Shown: positions 48,476-63,154, counted from the stretch's first letter. The stretch is 64,000 nt of DNA from Theocolax elegans (GCA_026168455.1 CM047426.1:81185986-81249985); one strand, 5' to 3'. Numbers and translations are program-made. The notes: generated by a model from the sequence alone, not told the origin.

Positions 48476-51400
48476 GCGGGGGCGCGCAAGTCCCTCGGTC
48501 CACGTATACGCGGGAGCTAATCACGCGCGAGCTCGTATAATAATCGATTAGCCGCGCGACGTATCGGTGCGCATTCCACCCTGGGCACAATTACGCGAGC
48601 ATAAACTCCGGGCGGTCCAGGATGCATTGTGGATGGCACGTGTGCACCTCCCGACAGGCATAATTATCGAACCTGTCGTGCCAGGCTGCCGGTTCGAGTC
48701 ATTACCGATACCCTTATACGTACAAAAGGTATATACTTCTCTCCCCCTATTCCATATCTCTTCTCTTACTTGTATTATTTATTTTCGTGCGCTACCTTTC
48801 GAACTCCCTTTTCGACTGATTATACGTAGATTTTACTTTCGGTGTAATCCGCCGACGATTCTTGAGAATATTTATCCAGAATTTGCGGTGGGTATAGGAG
48901 TCTTTGTCGTTTTAATGCAACTAACCATTCCAAATTTTTTATTATTTTTTCCATTTTTATTTTTCGTTTTTGGTATATTGGTATATCTGTTTTGTTGGTA
49001 TAGAAAAGAATGATCTGAAGAGCGTTTTGCAATTTGCTCGAACAAACCTCCTAGGGATCGATCAAATAATAAACCAATTTTTTAATATGATAATTAATTG
49101 TTAATTAATTCCTTAGACATAAGTAAACTAATTTAGTAGTAGTTGATCGTCTCAATGCAAATAGTAGTATCATCCTCTTAATCAAAATCGAGAACAGCTT
49201 AGTGATTAATACATTAAATTAATTAATGTTTACCTAAGAACGCACAAATGCTATTAAAACCGAAAAGATACAGTTTTTTAAAACCTATATTTATCAACGT
49301 ATGAAAACAAATATAATATAGTCGACTAAATAAAACATATCTTTGTGGAGTTTCAATATAGCTTATACAAATACAATCACGTCTTAGCTTGAGGCAAAGA
49401 GCCGAAACCTGGTGTTGACCACGTATAGCCTGGGGAGTAGGATTCAGAGATTTGAAATCATCGCTTCATAGATTCGGTATTCAACTGACCGATTTGTCGA
49501 GCAAAAGCAAACGCTACTTTTCTTAGTGATTAATAGTTACTTTATTCCAATTTTAATTTCGTACATGTAACAACATTAATAAGGAGTAAAATTTGTTCAT
49601 TCAAAAATGCAGCAACGAAGAATCTAAATTAAATAAATTTCTATAGGTATTAATTGAAATAGTGTGATTTATATATACGAATACGTTCATTTAACTAAAT
49701 TGGCCGGCTGCTCTTTTACTTATATGGTGATGCGTATATTTTTTTTGAGAATCCTTAAAACAAAGTCTATTAGGAAATTCGTAGCTAAGAATGTTAATGC
49801 CTAAAATCCATCCTTCTAATCAACTGCGGAAAAAGAATAGAAGAAAAGATTCCACCTAACTGACCAAGTATAATCAGATCCTTATGCCTCTTCCTTTGTA
49901 CGATTTCTTTCACCGAAGCCGGCTATAATGAGGACATAGTAGAGGAATGATAAAAACGTCTTCGGCTCCTTTACGTATGAACGAAGGGGGGGGGGAGAGA
50001 AGAACCGCACTTTGAGTTCTTTGGTCCGGACTGTCCCGTGCAGACTACTTTCGCGTTTCTTGCGGCTAAAGACGACGGGATCTTTGCCAACCAATGGAGA
50101 AAGGGACGAGCTCGATTTCTCGCGTGTAATAGACGCTGATCGTTCCTTCGTTTTCGGTTCGTTTTGTGGCGATCGGGTTTGCCCTTTAATTAAAGGACTG
50201 ATGGGGAGTTGAAGTTCTGCGGTTATTCAAGTTACTCGATCACTTTGAATTTCTGTTATTCAAGAACAATGCCAAAATTGTTGGTTAAATCTTTTATCAA
50301 TTTCAAGAGATATTAAAACGTATTTAACTTAATTTTTTTCTCTAAATAGTATATTCATTTATTTATTAAATTAGCTACAATCTTTATTAAAATAATTACT
50401 AATACATTCTACTATTCTACGCCGAGAAAAAATTGATTAATTAAAAAAAAATTATTAGTATACTCTCTGATATAAATTTTATTAAATTAAAAACTCATTA
50501 CTTTAATGGAAATAAATGTTTATTGTGCGTAATGTAATAGTTGTTAAATTCGATGCAAATATGGAAGGTACTCTTATAAATGATATATTCAATTGAAGCA
50601 ATTTTTTAATATATCGAACGCAATGATTTCATTGAAAAAAATACATTTATCACAGATATATTTGCACTTTCAATTTTCACTTAAATGAATATTGAAATGT
50701 ACCTGAAAAACGATATGAAGTTACCTCACCGTTACATTTTTAAAGAAAATATTTAAATTTTAAAATACATACGTGATCATTTACATTGAACAATTATTTA
50801 TTAGTTTTCAATATTTTATTCTTTAATCTTTATTCTTTATTCTTTCATTTGTTCTTTTAATCTTAATAAAATATTTGTTCATTACGTGTACACTATTGTT
50901 ACGGAAATAAGTTCACCTTTCTTCAAAAACTGTGATTAACAATTTAAAAATGCATATGTTTTAAAATAATAAAATATTTACTTGATGTATATTTTTTATT
51001 TTTAATAAATTAGTTCGTTTGACGAAAGAAATGAATTGGTGAATTGAAAACACACTTTTTTCTAAATTTTCAATCAGTAATACCTTAAATCGATAAATTT
51101 ATTTTGATGCAGATAAATATTTCACTTATTTAATTAAATTGTTAAATTTAATAATTTAAGTAAATTGTTTAATAAATTCAATAAATACGCATAATATTGT
51201 AGTTAAACAAATATTTGTTGATTTTAAAAAGAAAGTGATTTTGACAAATAATATTTATTTAAGTCGAACACATTTTGTTTTCAGTCTAGCTTATTTTGTG
51301 AGATATTTAAAAAGAATTGGTCAAACCATAGTATTTGTACGCATGGAAAGAGGAACCCATGAAATTAAAAGTAAACATCAGTAAAGTATAGTGCACGTAG

Positions 51401-53500
51401 AAATGTACTTAGTATCAAAAACCATGCAATTAGACAATCACGCGTATCAACAAAACAATTTAGTGCTCAAACTGCTTATAAAGAAAAAGAAAGGAAGTTG
51501 TTTTTTATATTTTATGAATCATGAATCGGGCCTTAACTTTTATAAAAGCTCAGAGACAAAAAAAATGAGAGCACGAAGAACGAAGTAATCATCCAAGAGA
51601 TTCAATGAGGGAACGTCGAGTGAGAGAGGACCACGGGGTTTAATGTCTTCATAATTACACAGCCTTTCTTCGTCGCATTTATTTTTCTCTTTCTCTCGCT
51701 GTTTCTCTCATTTTGTGAAAATGAAGGAAAAATCTGTTTTGCGAGAATTAGCGAGAGTAATTACATGGCATTTTGGATGAAATGGCACTCGCGATGTCAT
51801 TATCATGTGAAAGGAAGTATCTTTGCGTTGGGATTAAATGGGTTAGTTGAAAATTCAGTTATTGAAGTTTATTGCTTTCTGCATTTAATGTTTTCCCGTA
51901 TGAATTGTAATTATTTAATTATACTTGGTCGAGTTGTTGTTAATTATTTTCATCGGTATAAATCGTTAAACGATTTATTTCAAGTGTCCTGCGGTTTAAT
52001 GCTTTGAGCAATTAATATTTTTAATTTTAAATATATTTGCAAACTGTGTCAAAACGCTGTAAACCCAATGAGATTTTAATTTAAAATTAGCTGTCTTTTG
52101 AATGATCAATTCGTAAGTAAGTTAATTATTTAGAACCTGTCGTTCTCATAATTTATGGGACTAGCCAAGTGGTTCATTCGTTTTACCAATAATTTGTAAC
52201 ATTGCGAAAAATATAATTAATTTTTAATTTACATTTTATATTTTAAATTTAAAATTTTACGTATAACGAATATGTATATTTGAATTCGAAAGCGTAAAAT
52301 AACATTTGCTAATTGAATTGTCATGGTTGTAGGAACGATGAAAAGTTGTTACGGTAGTGGTGAATCTTTTTCTCTAACTATTCAATGCCTCTTTTTCTAT
52401 TTTCAAATACTAGCCTATCCCCAACAATCTTATTCCTGCGTTTTTTTTTCGTTTTCTTTTCCACGACATTGATTCTATAGTCGAGAGCTTTTCAGCAACC
52501 TTGTCGCGTTCGACTTTACGTTAGAGTTAGACCTTTCCTTCCCCGTGTCGACATGACTGTCACGACTTTTCTCTGATAAGATATATTGTATTCGTTAGCA
52601 TTACACAGTCTTTTTAAATTCTTGATAGAAAGTAGTTTTCTGGGAGTCAGAGTAATGCAGAAATTGAGTTTCGTTACTATTTCACCAAAACATTGATCTA
52701 CTTTTTATCTTTTCGTATTCATTTTTACTTACTCCAATTGTAAATATATTTAGTGAATAATCTATTCAACAACTTTATAAGGTCTAAATGATGACACTTA
52801 ATTTCTGGTTAATTATAATTATAATGATACATTATCAATTAAAAATCATAAATATTTTTGAAAAAATTTGTCATTTATAATTACATTTTTATAATAAAAC
52901 TTTAAAAAGTTTTTATATGACACCAGTAATTAGCACCGTAATTATATTGTATATCAAGTGCCGTGGCTAATTTTGACGAGTAAATTAGGAAGCTTTAATT
53001 GCATATTTCTGATTCAAAATGCTTTCTAGTTATTGAATAATAAATTAAATTAATAATAATGTATACGATATCCGTACGAATAATTCATAATTAAACAAAT
53101 TTATAACTGCAATACGACAGCTTCTAACCAATAGTTCTAACATTATTATACTTAATAAATATATTCTTTGTGAATTAATTTAATATTATTCCTTCATTAT
53201 CATTTGTACTCTGTAATAGTCATAGTGGCAATCATTATGAAAATGGATGAAAATTCATATAGGTAAGATTTAATTAAAATTTAGTTTGTATAAACTATAA
53301 ACATCAAGTTTTTAAAATTTTGCAATATAATATTAAAAAAAATATTATTTTGATATTTTGATTTCCGCTTTTACTGATAAAATATTATTGTATAATCGAT
53401 AGAGACAGATACATGAAGCTAATTTACTTTATATACTACTCTAAATTCTGTATATAAAAATGTTTTTTAGAAAGAAAAGAAAAAAAAGACCCATTCTGAA

Positions 53501-56500
53501 AACAAGGAAAGGTAATGTAAACATAACCTTCCATGTTGAGTTAAAAGAGGTCGCAACCCTATTCCGAAAAGATCCAGAGGAAACTTGAGAGGTTGGCTCG
53601 TTTAAACCGAGGCGTCGTTGTCGCATCTTCGCTATCATGGCCTTGTCGCGGCCCGTACCCAAGGGACCTCGCGGCCTTAATCGAATTTCCTCTCTGATAA
53701 GGTGAAATTCTTGGCCGGCGAAACGCTTTTTCCTCGGTCTTCGCGTTTAAGGAATTTCCGCGCCTTGGAATCTCAAAGTGTCGAGGGAAAAGATCTTTCT
53801 ACAGAAATTTGAATTCGTTTCGATGAAAGGTGAATTGGGATTTCCATTTTACTTGGGAGGATGTTCACTCCGATTTTAGTTTGATAGTGACTGATTTCTT
53901 TATAGCGTTATTTCGATACAGGCTTTTTTGTATAGAAATTCTGTTGTATCAGTGTAGTGTCATCAAAAAATTTGAATTTTTACCAAATTCTTTTTAAAAT
54001 TGATGTTTATCTTCAAAAATAGTTTTAATCAATTGATAAGACATCTTGTTCTTTTTTTTATAATGCAATAAGTAAAATCGAGTTATTTTCGTTAATTCGC
54101 AAAAATGTACGATAATGCATTAAATATATCGAAAAGAAAAGAAAAGATGATTAATAAATAAATATGGAAACGCGTACTCTAAACTGACTTACTTGTACTA
54201 ACCACAGCGAATGAAATTTACAACGCGACTCTGCTCGATTATTTACCAGAAATCACAATAGCAAAGTTGTACTTACCAGCTACATGATTTACACGCACCG
54301 TCGTCTTTAATCTGGCATGCATATGCAGGTATATAGAGTACGTTCACAGGCCCTTAAATCATTGAAATTGTCGATTCGATTCGCGTATAGCACTGCTCGA
54401 GGGTTCTCGTGTTTCCGGTCCACGGAGTCCCCTGTTAAATCCGCGTACCGGTATAAGGAGAATAGTTCCCTTGTTCTCGATGGATTCGAATCGCGGTCTT
54501 GTCTCAATTATGAACGACCCTCGAGGGTCAATGAACTTTTGTTATACGTACTGTATATATTACTGTTTTTTTAATTGGTTAAATAATCGTGCGATCGATT
54601 TTTCTTCTACGATACATTTTTATCGAGTATACACGATGTTCTTTTCTTCAAGTGTAATTCAACTGGTTTGATCAGTAATATTTATTAATGAGAAAGATTG
54701 TTTTTATATTTTCCACTGGTTATTATAGGGTAATTTAGTTTTATTGAGTACTTGTACACTGTGTAAAATTCAGTTGACTTTCAACCGAAGATTTGTAATG
54801 TACAAGAAATATATGCCGGACTGGTTAGAGATAAAAATGAAATATTTAATAAAAAGTACTTCCGAGTACTCGGGCCATAAAATCAAATTACTTATATATA
54901 TATACTCTTCTAAAATGAAAATACGGGAGATAGTTTGCAATCAAGAATAAGGAACTCGAAACAAAATCGATCATTTGAAATCCGTGAAATTCATGACTAA
55001 CGAGTGTATATATGTATATACCTTGGTAACGTAAGCGAGTTACCTCCCATATCTAGCCTCGGGCGAATTCTGCTTCAAATTATTTACCCTCGGCTTAACA
55101 AGCACTTTTTGTCAAAAGCGAAGAAAGGGAAAGAGAGAAAGAAAAGGAGTAAGAGAAAGAGCGTCGAAAGGAAGACCATATCGGTATAAGAGCCGTAAAA
55201 CTCGCATTTCAAGCCGCATATCGAGATTCTACGTCGCGGTTCCCCCTTCCTCATTACCAGATGCAAATACGCCCGGATATGGACCGGTCGAGAAAGAAAG
55301 GCACTCGAAAAATCTCGATCCCCTTTCCCGCGCCGAGGGAACGCGCTATTAATTATCTCCTTAGTAAACCGAAGGTGATTCACTTCTGTGTTACTCTTCC
55401 TTCCTTAAAATTATTTCCTTTTTTTTTTCCTTCGTATATGCGAATTCCAATCCCGCCGATTTGATAACCTTCAGAATTGACTAACACTTTCGATTAAAAG
55501 GAAAAGTAATTTCGCGAGAGATCGAAATTAAATTTTTTATTGTCGATCGCGGCTCTTCAAAGTGACATTAACATATGTAATCAAGGTGACATCGATGTAA
55601 AACTAAAAGGCCGCAACGGATGGAGGGATGATAATAAAAATTGGCAAACGTCACTTATTTATATATCGTATCGTTAATTTTATGGGAAGGTGTAAAAATT
55701 CAGCTTACGCGACAAGCAGCAAGTAGACACTATCCTTTAACTCCGAATTTTAAGAGTATCGCAAGAAAAACGCGATGTTACGTCGAATGTACAAGAGATA
55801 TAAAAAGTTAATGCTAATTAATACCGTAAATTATTAATCTACATATTTAAATGGGAAATACAACGTATCGTAAATAACATTCATTAAATCAATCGGTAAT
55901 AAAGATCCAATCAGTATAATTTAAGAAACTAAATCTCTTGATACACACGTAAAATCCCTCTTCTAACTACGCTGTAGCCGTAATAATTTTGAAGTAAAAA
56001 AAATAAAAGGAAGAACGATCTCGTATAGTATATAAAGCACGCACGAAATCAATTTACAATAAACATGAAATAGGTTATGTTTACCGGCTGATTAGTCGAT
56101 TAGGCCGCTTGTGCACGAGAACGATTTTCATTTCTCACGCGCGTATAGCAAATGGCCCTCCTGCGAGTCTCGGCATTATGCATGGCGTATACTATACATT
56201 TGCGTCGAGCAATCCATATAGTACATGATTAAGCGGCGAAGTCATCATGGAAAGTCCGCGATGTATTATGTGCACGCAGATGGTGTCCTGTGTCAGACGG
56301 GATTCTAATCGGGGTCTATACAAATACTTATATGTCCTTAAGGACCTACGTATATGTGTGTGTGTACTATTGGTTTTCAAAATTATACTTTTGTTCTTCT
56401 TTTCGTACATTTTAGTGCGTCCTTAGTTTAGGATATCGGAAAAAAATTTCGGATATACACACTGCGAATCATTCGTCGTCGTAATACTGACTGCTTATTC

Positions 56501-57616
56501 TCTTATAATTTTAAAGTAAATAGCGAACGAATCCCAATAATTAATCCCTTTCAACAGGATTATTATCGCTTTCGATATATCAATAACAGTTATCGTATAT
56601 TTAGAGTACAACGCAATAATAAGGTAAACCTTACCTATTTCCCGAAGATACCAAAATTTTCCAAGTGTATAATCGACTTATCTTTGATATTCCTTGGTGT
56701 ATAGTCCTGTCGCGTTAGTTACACACTTTAATCCTCGAATCGAGTCCTTTGCGTATCACACCGATACGATCAGTATGTGCCCCGCCACAAGCGATTCTCA
56801 TTTACTCGCCACGCGGCTTTGATACGAGCGCGTATAATGGAACACGGGCTTTGTGTATGAGGCGCGGTTCGCTTACGAATAGGCTAAAATTAATCGACCG
56901 TGCTTGCATAGGTTGGACCACCCAACATCATATCTGAAAAGAGACACTGGATTTTGAATTATAGACCCGTCCCGTCGATTTTATTCAACTGTTTTTCGAT
57001 TCACTTGTTCAATCCTGATTCAGTACCTTTGCCTTTTTTGTCAATTTACATACATATGTCCTTGCTTTTATTTAAAAACTAAGAGTGTCGTAAACTTTAA
57101 TTCAAATGCAATTCAATTGTGTTTAATAAAGTTGCAATCATATTTATATGCAGTTAATAGCGAAGTGTTAAATTTGAATTAAAATATACTAAACCTTATC
57201 ATCATAAATGTAATTAATCAATCAAATTGATTCTCAAGACAATGAAAACTCGCGCCGAGATCGTTAAATAATTATGATGAGAGGACAAAATGTTCATTAA
57301 TATAATTCACTGAATCATAAATAATACAAATACGAATTTTATTTTTTATTTTCTCAAATTAACATTAATTGCAATGAATCTTAATTTTTGCGAAGGTGAT
57401 CATAAAAATATGAATGAGTTAACAAGCTTGTTAACAGCACGATAAAATCTTCAAAATGAAATTTTACGGTCGAGGACGCAAATTACGATAATTTACAAGA
57501 AGCAATGGAAGCACAACGATTTTTATAACGAGAGTAATCGCTTAGTTAGATCCTGGTACAATAAACATAAAAGAGTTTCCAGCATATATACCTCTGGCGA
57601 AATCGTAATTATCGAG

Positions 57617-57665
<49 letters not shown>

Positions 57666-59117
57666 TGCTTCCGATAACGGTGAGGAAAAATTTACTTCGA
57701 TTGGGTTAAATCAAGTATAAACCAAAGGTGCAGCATCTTGTTATAAAATTCAGCAAAGTTGAATAATGTTTCATTTATATTTCTACTTCGTTTACTTTAC
57801 GAAATTAAGAAAAAAAACCATTGAATAGTATGACCTTTTTAACATTTATTCGTCAAGTACACGAATGACGAATTTATTCGTTTAGAATGTCTTATTAATA
57901 TATTTAAGAGGATACTAAACTTTTGCATTAATCTTTCGCGAGTGAGTCTAAATGAAAATATATATTTGTTTGTCAAATAATTACGGCAATATGAAAATTA
58001 AGCTCCATGAAAATTTCACGTCAAATTCTACTTTCTCCTTATTATATTCTATTTTATATAGTCATACCTGAAATTTTAAGTACTTTTACGTTCCTCGAAA
58101 GATTACTTGAAATAAATGACTTTTTACGATTCCTACACCTGCGGATGTAGAGAACAAAATTCAAAACTGAAAAAAGTCCACATCGGTTTTTCAGGGACCA
58201 CTTAAAAGTCACTCAATTAACTGAGAAAATCAGCCGAGAAAATCACCATCGCACGATTTTCAAGCTCGTTTAAAACCTCACATATTCACGGATCGATCAT
58301 CCAGCAAGAAAAAAAAACAAAGAGAAATCAAGTAGGAAACGTAACTCGCGTAAGAATCGAACTCCCTTTTGCATATATTACTCTTTATTCTCACGAACGG
58401 AACTCTCATTTGCATCATTCTGCTCCGTTTAAAGCGTCCGTGCAATTTCCCTCGTGTAATTCGCCCCTCTTCTCCTTCGATGTGTTTCCTGCGCGATAGC
58501 CATTATCTGGTCTCGAATATGCATTCCCTTTCCTCAAGAATATATTTACGTTGATCTCAACGTGAAAGAAAAGAAATCTGTTTAGTACCGTATACACTTT
58601 TCCTTTTTTTGTACGATCGTAAACGTTTCGGTGGTAGTAAAAATTTTTCTTTCGAACCTCCACTCGAATGTATTAATTTTTATGAAAAAAGGGAATGATT
58701 AGCTCGTCATTACCGTAGGACGTAAAGTTAATGGTTTAAGGTAGCTTATTTGTATAAGTGTACTGACAAAATACTGGGTACTTTCGTTTTATCTTTCCTT
58801 TTCGTTCAAGAGAGATTATTACGATGACTTTTTGGTTTTTTTATTGCTCCGCTCTCGGTTGGAAACGGTATGCCTGAGTTTCTTAAAATTAAGGATTTTT
58901 TAATGGTAGGAAGCTTAAATTTATTTCCACTCGAATTTCTGTTAATTATTTTTTGTTGCTTTTAAACATACAACTCCGTTTAATACACACTTTCTTTCTA
59001 GCATTTATATAATGATTGTTTTTATTTTAATATTTAATATTTGATTTACGTGGAAGGCTTATACAAAAGTCTTTGAATTTCGTCTTGAATATTTGTAGTG
59101 CAGATTGACTTTAAAAA
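53501..59117. other. Non-coding DNA with GC patches
   Basis: GC-richer patches at about 53500-53860, 54180-54530, 55000-55360, 56080-56360, 56700-56940 and 58180-58520 alternate with AT-rich DNA. A purine run lies at 55118-55180 (agaaagggaaagagagaaag). No exon with recognised protein content was found on either strand. Confidence 0.5.
57617..57657. repeat. (TA)n microsatellite
   Basis: A perfect TA run of about 40 bp followed by an oligo-T stretch. It is the second longest TA run in the window. Confidence 0.9.
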
Positions 59118-61134
59118 ATGGATATCATTACAGTAGGCAATTTAAAAACTAATATTTATATTTTATAATGGTTTTAGATTAATGTCTGGTTTGGTTTTAC
59201 TCGATTATTTACTTTTTCTTTTACTTTGAAAATGTTAAATGTTACTCTGGTGTGTTGAGATATTTAAAATTTATTTACGAATTTCCATATAATATAACCT
59301 ACATGTGGGCAAAAATATATTTACCTTTAAATTTCAAATGCGCACTTTAATTTACAGTCTCGCAAGTGAAGTTTTCAGGTTGAATTATGCATAGGTTTCC
59401 AATAAAACTACTTACAATAATTTTATACGGTTCTTAATACTCTTTGTAATTTTTCAATTGCATCAAAAGTTATAGCTTAAGATAATATCCCAAATATGTC
59501 TACGTTTACTTTTTATTTAATTCTTTAAAAAACAAAGTTAAATTATTATAAGTGTATCTGATTTACTTTATAAGAGCTACTATGTCCCTAACTAATCACA
59601 ATAAACTGCACTGAGAAAAATTTTAGATTAAAAATTACTATAGTTTCTAATAAAGAAGTCACAGACTGACAAACTGAGAAAAATTAGTGTGGTTTACAGT
59701 AAAAATTACTATAGATTATAATAAAATTTACTATAATTCTTGTAATATTTACTATAACTTTTCTATATTTTAATATAAACTATAGTAATTTTTCCCAGTT
59801 TGACAGTCTGTGACTTCTTCACTAGAAACTATAGTAATTTTTAATACAAAATTTCTGTCCGTGTATAAATACAAACGATATGATGGCACCGATGAAATAC
59901 CTCTCAAAAAAGTTAAACCTGCAGATTTAAACAATTTAATGCGAAACTCAAAATTGCAGAAAATAATTACATTAAATAAAATATCGCATCTGGTATAATA
60001 TTTTGATGAAAACAAAGATCCCATCACACCGGCTCGCATATCACAACCCCTTGTGCCTAAGCAACCGAACATACGTCAGAGCCAGTCGTGAGTTTACGTG
60101 ATGCGCTACCTAAACTACCTAATAACTGATGATCCGTCTGCGTTCATTTTCATCTCGACTTGTAATTTACGCTAAATGTATTGTTACACTTTCACAATAT
60201 TTCGTTTTTGGCAATATTCCTTATGTAATACAATAATTTATAAATTAGTATTTATATTTTATTTTTTATACGCAATAAACAAGCCAGTTTTACAAAGTAA
60301 TAAGTGTTTCTACTTACACAAAGAGAAATAAACAGCTTAATAATTTTTTAACTGGTACATTATTTTACATTGTCGCATATTATACAAGATGTACTTTGTT
60401 GGGTTCTTATTATTCTCTTTAATAAATTGTACACAGTATATAATATACAGTTTATAGATTAAATAATATAAAGTTTATCGCAAACATTTAAAAAACACGT
60501 TAACAAGAAAATATATTCACAATAAAATAGTTTATTCTAATTTAAATAGCCGATACGCAATCTTAAAAATATTATCTGTATAGGTCAAAACCTAAAATAT
60601 GACCTAATTAGTCTTAGTCCAATTAAAAAAAAATGAAGTGCGCGATTTCCGCCAGACAACACGATGTAATAAAATTATTTAACAACAAATCGTAGACGTA
60701 TATATTTTAGAACGCGAAACGTTAAATATTACACAAATGTGCGTACTCAATGTGTAGTATAGATTCGGCATAAACAGGCGTATCTATAAAATTTGCTATT
60801 TTCTGACCCGATAACGTAAAGTCCTACGACCATAAATGGTTATGATGCAGTAGCCTGATTTTGCATCGTCGTACAGCAATTTTATTTTTATTAAAGCCTT
60901 ATCGTCGTTCTTAAGCTTTTATAACCACGCCATGATTTCAAATAGTAAACTTGCGTTTCTTCCATTTCGTGCATACAAATAACGAAACTGAAGTGCTTTT
61001 TCTTATCTTATGGATATGTCTTTTTTTTATGCCTACGTATACGTATAAAATGAAAGTGTATTAACTTGATTCATTAGTTAGATTGTGTTTTACGTGGATA
61101 TGTTATATTTAATTTGAGTATCGGAGGGGCTTAA
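59118..61134. repeat. 2.0 kb tandem duplication, copy 1
   Basis: The copy runs from atggatatcattacagtagg at 59118 to the start of the same sequence at 61135, a period of 2017 bp. It is almost identical to copy 2, differing by scattered single-base changes and 1-3 base indels (for example aaaaaagttaaac versus aaaaagttaaac). No coding frame is preserved in both copies. The left junction (tttaaaaaatggatatc) and the internal junction (ggcttaaatggatatc) share a short aatggatat stretch, suggesting unequal exchange or slippage at microhomology. Confidence 0.95.
59609..59863. mobile_element. 255 bp foldback (MITE-like) element in duplication copy 1
   Basis: The terminal inverted repeats start cactgagaaaaattttagat on the left; the complement of the right end reads cacggacagaaattttgtat. 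Both continue attaaaaattactatagttt and then, with small gaps, gaagtcacagactg. Arms are about 80 bp and the interior is AT-rich, with several tactata repeats. No protein is encoded. It matches the length and terminal pattern of the element at 46228. Confidence 0.75.
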
Positions 61135-63154
61135 ATGGATATCATTACAGTAGGCAATTTAAAAACTAATATTTATATTTTATAATGGTTTTAGATTAAT
61201 GTCTGGTTTGGTTTTACTCGATTATTTACTTTTTCTTTTACTTTGAAAATGTTAAATGTTACTCTGGTGTGTTGAGATATTTAAAATTTATTTACGAATT
61301 TCCATATAATATAACCTACATGTGGGCAAAAATATATTTACCTTTAAATTTCAAATGCGCACTTTAATTTACAGTCTCGCAAGTGAAGTTTTCAGGTTGA
61401 ATTATGCATAGGTTTCCAATAAAACTACTTACAATAATTTTATACGGTTCTTAATACTCTTTGTAATTTTTCAATTACATCAAAAGTTATAGCTTAAGAT
61501 AATATCCCAAATATGTCTACGTTTACTTTTTATTTAATTCTTTAAAAAACAAAGTTAAATTATTATAAGTGTATCTGATTTACTTTATAAGAGCTACTAT
61601 GTCCCTAACTAATCACAATAAACTCACTGAGAAAAATTTTAGATTAAAAATTACTATAGTTTCTAATAAAGAAGTCACAGACTGACAAACTGAGAAAAAT
61701 TAGTGTCGGTTTACAGTAAAAATTACTATAGATTATAATAAAATTTACTATAATTCTTGTAATATTTACTATAACTTTTTCTATATTTTAATATAAACTA
61801 TAGTAATTTTTCCCAGTTTGACAGTCTGTGACTTCTTCACTAGAAACTATAGTAATTTTTAATACAAAATTTCTGTCCGTGTATAAATACAAACGATATG
61901 ATGGCACCGATGAAATACCTCTCAAAAAGTTAAACCTGCAGATTTAAACAATTTAATGCGAAACTCAAAATTAGCAGAAAATAATTACATTAAATAAAAT
62001 ATCGCATCTGGTATAATATTTTGATGAAAACAAAGATCCCATCACACCGGCTCGCATATCACAACCCCTTGTGCCTAAGCAACCGAACATACGTCAGAGC
62101 CAGTCGTGAGTTTACGTGATGCGCTACCTAAACTACCTAATAACTGATGATCCGTCTGCGTTCATTTTCATCTCGACTTGTAATTTACGCTAAATGTATT
62201 GTTACACTTTCATAATATTTCGTTTTTGGCAATATTCCTTGTGCAAAACAATAATTTATAAATTAGTATTTATATTTTATTTTTTATACGCAATAAACAA
62301 GCCAGTTTTGCAAAGTAATAAGTGTTTCTACTTACACAAAGAGAAATAAACAGCTTAATAATTTTTTAACTGGTACATTATTTTACATTGTCGCATATTA
62401 TACAAGATCTACTTTGTTCGGCTTCTTATTATTCTCTTTAATAATTGTACACAGTATATAATGTACAGTTTATAGATTAAATAATACAAAGTTTATCTCA
62501 AACATTTAAAAAACACGTTAACAAGAAAATATATTCACAATAAAATAGTTTATTCTAATTTAAATAGCCGATACGCAATCTTAAAAATATTATCTGTATA
62601 GGTCAGAACCTAAAATATGACCTAATTAGTCTTAGTCCAATTAAAAAAAAATGAAGTGCGCGATTTCCGCCAGACAACACGATGTAATAAAATTATTTAA
62701 CAACAAATCGTAGACGTATATATTTTAGAACGCGAAACGTTAAATATTACACAAATGTGCGTACTCAATGTGTAGTATAGATTCGGCATAAACAGGCGTA
62801 TCTATAAAATTTGCTATTTTCTGACCCGATAACGTAAAGTCCTACGACCATAAATGGTTATGATGCAGTAGCCTGATTTTGCATCGTCGTACAGCAATTT
62901 TTATTTTTATTAAAGCCTTATCGTCGTTCTTAAGCTTTTATAACCACGCCATGATTTCAAATAGTAAACTTGCGTTTCTTCCATTTCGTGCATACAAATA
63001 ACGAAACTGAAGTGCTTTTTCTTATCTTATGGATATGTCTTTTTTTTTATGCCTACGTATACGTATAAAATGAAAGTGTATTAACTTGATTCATTAGTTA
63101 GATTGTGTTTTACGTGGATATGTTATATTTAATTTGAGTATCGGAGGGGCTTAG
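61135..63154. repeat. 2.0 kb tandem duplication, copy 2
   Basis: The second copy is 2020 bp, ending where ttagatggatat (63151) leads into unrelated sequence. Together the copies fill the DNA up to about 0.5 kb before the Kazal inhibitor promoter. High identity implies a recent event, or an assembly artefact in which two haplotypes were placed in series. Each copy carries one foldback element. Confidence 0.95.
61625..61881. mobile_element. Foldback (MITE-like) element in duplication copy 2
   Basis: This is the duplicated counterpart of the element at 59609, 257 bp, differing by a few small indels (tgtcggtttac versus tgtggtttac; one extra T in the interior). It was copied with the surrounding 2 kb rather than inserted independently, because flanking sequence is shared on both sides. 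Confidence 0.75.

Larger units (their letters stand above)
46483..53500. other. Non-coding DNA with simple repeats and GC patches
   Basis: No supported gene. GC-rich patches lie at about 46490-46870, 48400-48720 and 49830-50220. The 48540-48700 patch is the richest (gggcggtccaggatgcattg) and an open frame runs through it, but with no recognisable domain and with AT-rich hydrophobic translation beyond. A G run (gggggggggg) sits near 49986. The rest is AT-rich. Confidence 0.5.

Noticed and set aside
48567..49013. 148-codon plus-strand frame
   Set aside because: Its first third is a GC island and the rest a T-rich translation; no start in good context and no domain, so I treat it as a possible regulatory island.
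59770..60072. 100-codon minus-strand frame in duplication copy 1
   Set aside because: The nearly identical copy 2 carries indels that break it, and it runs into the MITE arm, so it is not under coding constraint.
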